The position numbers were made by a program, and so were the translations under genes. 15,953 bases of DNA from Desulfobacteraceae bacterium (GTDB lineage: Bacteria; Desulfobacterota; DSM-4660; Desulfatiglandales; Desulfatiglandaceae): assembly GCA_030589715.1 (NCBI GenBank), contig JAUUVE010000012.1, positions 1-15,953 of the forward strand, written 5' to 3'. The notes beneath the pieces were generated by a model. That model ran no database searches and was not told the DNA's origin. It worked only from the letters and a program-made list of their open reading frames with translations. Positions within the stretch are counted from its first letter, which is position 1. Each line of letters starts with the position of its first letter. Below, one piece after another: positions 14,351-15,953 of the stretch.

Positions 14351-15178
14351 TTATGGAGAAACCAACTTGCGCAGTTCATGGATAATCTCGATTCCTATAC
14401 TGATGGGAAACCCATCTTCGCTGTGCTCAAGACGCATGGTGACGCCATCAACACAGCCGTTAGCGACCAGGTACTCGACGGTGGCTTGAGGATCGATAAA
14501 CTCAAACATGTCCTCTTCAAGCTGTTTGCTCAGGACCGCTAAAACACCATAAACCCCCCAGTTTGACACGGTGGCAATCACCAGCTCATCGCAGCAGGTA
14601 ACCGAAGGGATAATGTCCATCGCTCCCAGCGCATCGTATAGGTTGCCCATCCCGATCTCGTTTCCGCCATCCCCAAAGGCAATGGTGGGACAACAGCCAG
14701 ATTCAAAAAACAGGTCATATTTTGCAGCAAAATGGGTGATATCCTCTTTACGCATGTTGTAATAGCGCCCATCTGCCGTTACCCCCGGGCGTTCAACAGA
14801 CACCACGAGTGAAGGGTTCAATTCTTCAAGGGCCTGCTGGACGACTGGCCGGCTTTTATCCCAATCAGCAATGGGTAATTCATAGGTGACAAAGTCTCTT
14901 GCAAGTATTCTTGATATGGGAGGTGCACAAACAAATAGGGGTTTATGGCCCAGGTGCTCAAGGACACGATATAGGGCAATGGCGCCAATGGGACCATCAC
15001 TTTCAAAACTCCCGGAAACAGGAAAACCGGTACCTATCAGCACCACTCCCTTGTTGTCCAAAATGAGCTGCGCTGCTCTCTCGCAGTAACCGGGTTGCAT
15101 ATTCAGCCTAAGCAGGTTCATACCCCTGGTACCATGCTGCAAGATGACCTCTTCAATTTGATTGGAAAGCGAATACAT
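14351..15178 (-). CDS. DUF4392 protein, D-glutamate cyclase-like
   Basis: A 275-residue protein matching the DUF4392 domain, found as the C-terminal half of the eukaryotic D-glutamate cyclase DGLUCY and as stand-alone bacterial proteins. The vertebrate enzyme converts D-glutamate to 5-oxo-D-proline. Family hallmarks are IGTGFPV (48-54), ESDGPIGAIAL (59-69), SVERPGVTADGRYYNMR (127-143) and GDGGNEIGMGN (169-179). No signal peptide is seen. Several cysteines (CC 162-163, CC 195-196) flank the glycine-rich motif. The ATG at 15178 has a weak GGGTAAC. Divergent from the acyl-CoA synthetase, it is upstream of the DUF2333 gene on the same strand but separated by 200 nt with its own promoter there. 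D-glutamate recycling from peptidoglycan is plausible, but the substrate here is inferred from family only. Confidence 0.83.
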   Translation of the reverse strand: MYSLSNQIEEVILQHGTRGMNLLRLNMQPGYCERAAQLILDNKGVVLIGTGFPVSGSFESDGPIGAIALYRVLEHLGHKPLFVCAPPISRILARDFVTYELPIADWDKSRPVVQQALEELNPSLVVSVERPGVTADGRYYNMRKEDITHFAAKYDLFFESGCCPTIAFGDGGNEIGMGNLYDALGAMDIIPSVTCCDELVIATVSNWGVYGVLAVLSKQLEEDMFEFIDPQATVEYLVANGCVDGVTMRLEHSEDGFPISIGIEIIHELRKLVSP

Positions 15179-15353
15179 GTGTCAGTTACCCAAATTATGG
15201 GTTCTTACGAAGGCATCGAATCCTGGGGTGAAGAATTTGCGTCCCTATCTATAAATCCTTGTCAATTCCCGAAAGTCCTGGCAAGATTGACCCCGATACT
15301 GTTGCAGGGAGGAAAGACTCCCGGCTTCATCAAGAGATGCGAGCGCATATGGA

Positions 15354-15383
15354 ACAATACCCAAGGCCAAAAGGGAAAGTCAA
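15354..15383 (-). promoter_or_regulatory. Weak promoter candidate for the D-glutamate cyclase-like gene
   Basis: TTGACT (15378-15383) and TATTGT (15354-15359) on the minus strand are spaced by 18 nt, matching at five and four positions. The implied leader is about 170 nt. It is the best minus-strand pair in the 257-nt divergent intergenic region. Confidence 0.28.
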
Positions 15384-15435
15384 AGAAATACATTATCGAG
15401 GTTTTAGGAACAGATATATATAGGTGGGGTTTAGC

Positions 15436-15953
15436 ATGATTGGACAATCACTTAGAGATCTTTTTTTGGAAAGCGTCTCGATCCGTGGAGAAAGGAAGGC
15501 CATAAGCTTCATGCGGGATGGTGTCATAGAGACGGAGATGACATATGAGGATTTGGACAGGGATTCAAACCGGGTAGCCAATAGCTTCCTGAACCTGGGG
15601 GTTCAAAAGGGAGACAGGGTCATCCTATGCCTTGAAAAATCCCTTTTTTTTGTGGTTGTTCATCTTGCGGTTCAAAAGATTGGCGCAATTTCGGTGCCCT
15701 TGAACCCGGGTTTCAGAGAATCGGAAATGTCATATCTCCTGAATGACGCAGATCCCAAACTGGCGATTTCAGGGCCATTGCAGGCCATAATTGTTAAGGA
15801 CATAGCCCCCCTTTTAACTACTATCGTGATCCATACCGATAGACCTTATCAGGATCTGGATTTCTTTCTACGTGCCTCGGATGCAATACCCCAGGCAGAA
15901 CTAAAACCGGAAGATCCCGGACTCCTTATCTACACCTCAGGGACGACGGGTGA
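15436..15953 (+). CDS. AMP-forming acyl-CoA synthetase, N-terminal part (cut by window edge)
   Basis: The first 172 residues of an ANL-superfamily acyl-CoA ligase, which activates a carboxylic acid with ATP to an acyl-adenylate and then forms the CoA thioester. The N-terminal subdomain is typical: MTYEDLDRDSNRVANSF (35-51), GVQKGDRVILCLEKS (55-69), and KIGAISVPLNPGFRESEM (81-98). The window ends inside the phosphate-binding loop IYTSGTTG (165-172). Chain-length preference cannot be judged without the rest; the pattern fits fatty-acyl, malonyl or aryl ligases equally. The ATG at 15436 has a good AGGTGGGG ribosome-binding site. An AT-rich TATATATA at 15416-15423 lies just before it but is too close to be a confident -10 for a leadered message. 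Confidence 0.92.
   Translation, partial: MIGQSLRDLFLESVSIRGERKAISFMRDGVIETEMTYEDLDRDSNRVANSFLNLGVQKGDRVILCLEKSLFFVVVHLAVQKIGAISVPLNPGFRESEMSYLLNDADPKLAISGPLQAIIVKDIAPLLTTIVIHTDRPYQDLDFFLRASDAIPQAELKPEDPGLLIYTSGTTG

Noticed and set aside
15095..15439. Open frame of up to 114 codons on the plus strand, whose stop overlaps the acyl-CoA synthetase ATG as ATGA
   Set aside because: Its start lies antisense inside the D-glutamate cyclase-like gene. The part within the gap (from an ATG at 15197, 80 codons) has no ribosome-binding site, resembles no family I know, and has no coding-like composition.

Overview
The window reads as a dense chromosomal stretch from an anaerobic, hydrogenase-bearing bacterium of moderate GC content. 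It is most likely a member of the Desulfobacterota (former Deltaproteobacteria). That placement is inferred from gene content and order: def-fmt-DUF116-rsmB-rpe, a hyp locus headed by a DUF2333 gene, and a Fur-type regulator joined to FeoA. No marker gene in the window gives a firmer taxonomy. There are no tRNA, rRNA or CRISPR arrays, and no transposase. No gene-free stretch exceeds about 260 bases.

Layout. (1) 1-1411, minus strand: an HD-domain phosphohydrolase followed by a CbpA-type J-domain co-chaperone cut by the left edge. (2) 1602-6930, plus strand: peptide deformylase, methionyl-tRNA formyltransferase, a two-helix membrane DUF116 protein, 16S rRNA methyltransferase RsmB, ribulose-phosphate epimerase and an MBL-fold hydrolase. 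They are tightly packed and likely form one operon centred on translation initiation and ribosome modification. (3) 6931-7120: a repeat-rich leader. (4) 7121-7825, plus: a single protein with a Fur domain and a FeoA domain. It overlaps tail to tail with (5) 7818-8492, minus: a small RIO/WaaP-like kinase. (6) 8507-8652: a 146-bp element bounded by 12-bp perfect inverted repeats, carrying a good promoter that points into the kinase. (7) 8655-14150, minus: DUF2333-hypA-hypB-hypF-hypD, an operon for the NiFe-hydrogenase cofactor with a near-consensus promoter at 14228-14257. (8) 14351-15178, minus: a stand-alone D-glutamate cyclase-like (DUF4392) protein, divergent from (9) 15436 to the right edge, plus: the N-terminal part of an AMP-forming acyl-CoA synthetase.

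How the genes fit together. Fmt formylates Met-tRNA and Def removes the formyl group, and RsmB modifies the decoding region of the 16S rRNA. HypF and HypD make and place the cyanide ligand of the NiFe centre, and HypA and HypB deliver nickel. HypC and HypE, the usual companions, are absent from this locus and must be encoded elsewhere if the pathway is complete. The Fur-FeoA protein lies between these two blocks and may couple iron sensing to another process.

The most unusual items are the Fur-FeoA fusion with its divergent recognition helix, the repeat set around it that could pair with its ribosome-binding site, the promoter-carrying inverted-repeat element downstream of hypD, and the missing hypC and hypE. 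I found no clearly novel multi-gene defence or metabolic system.
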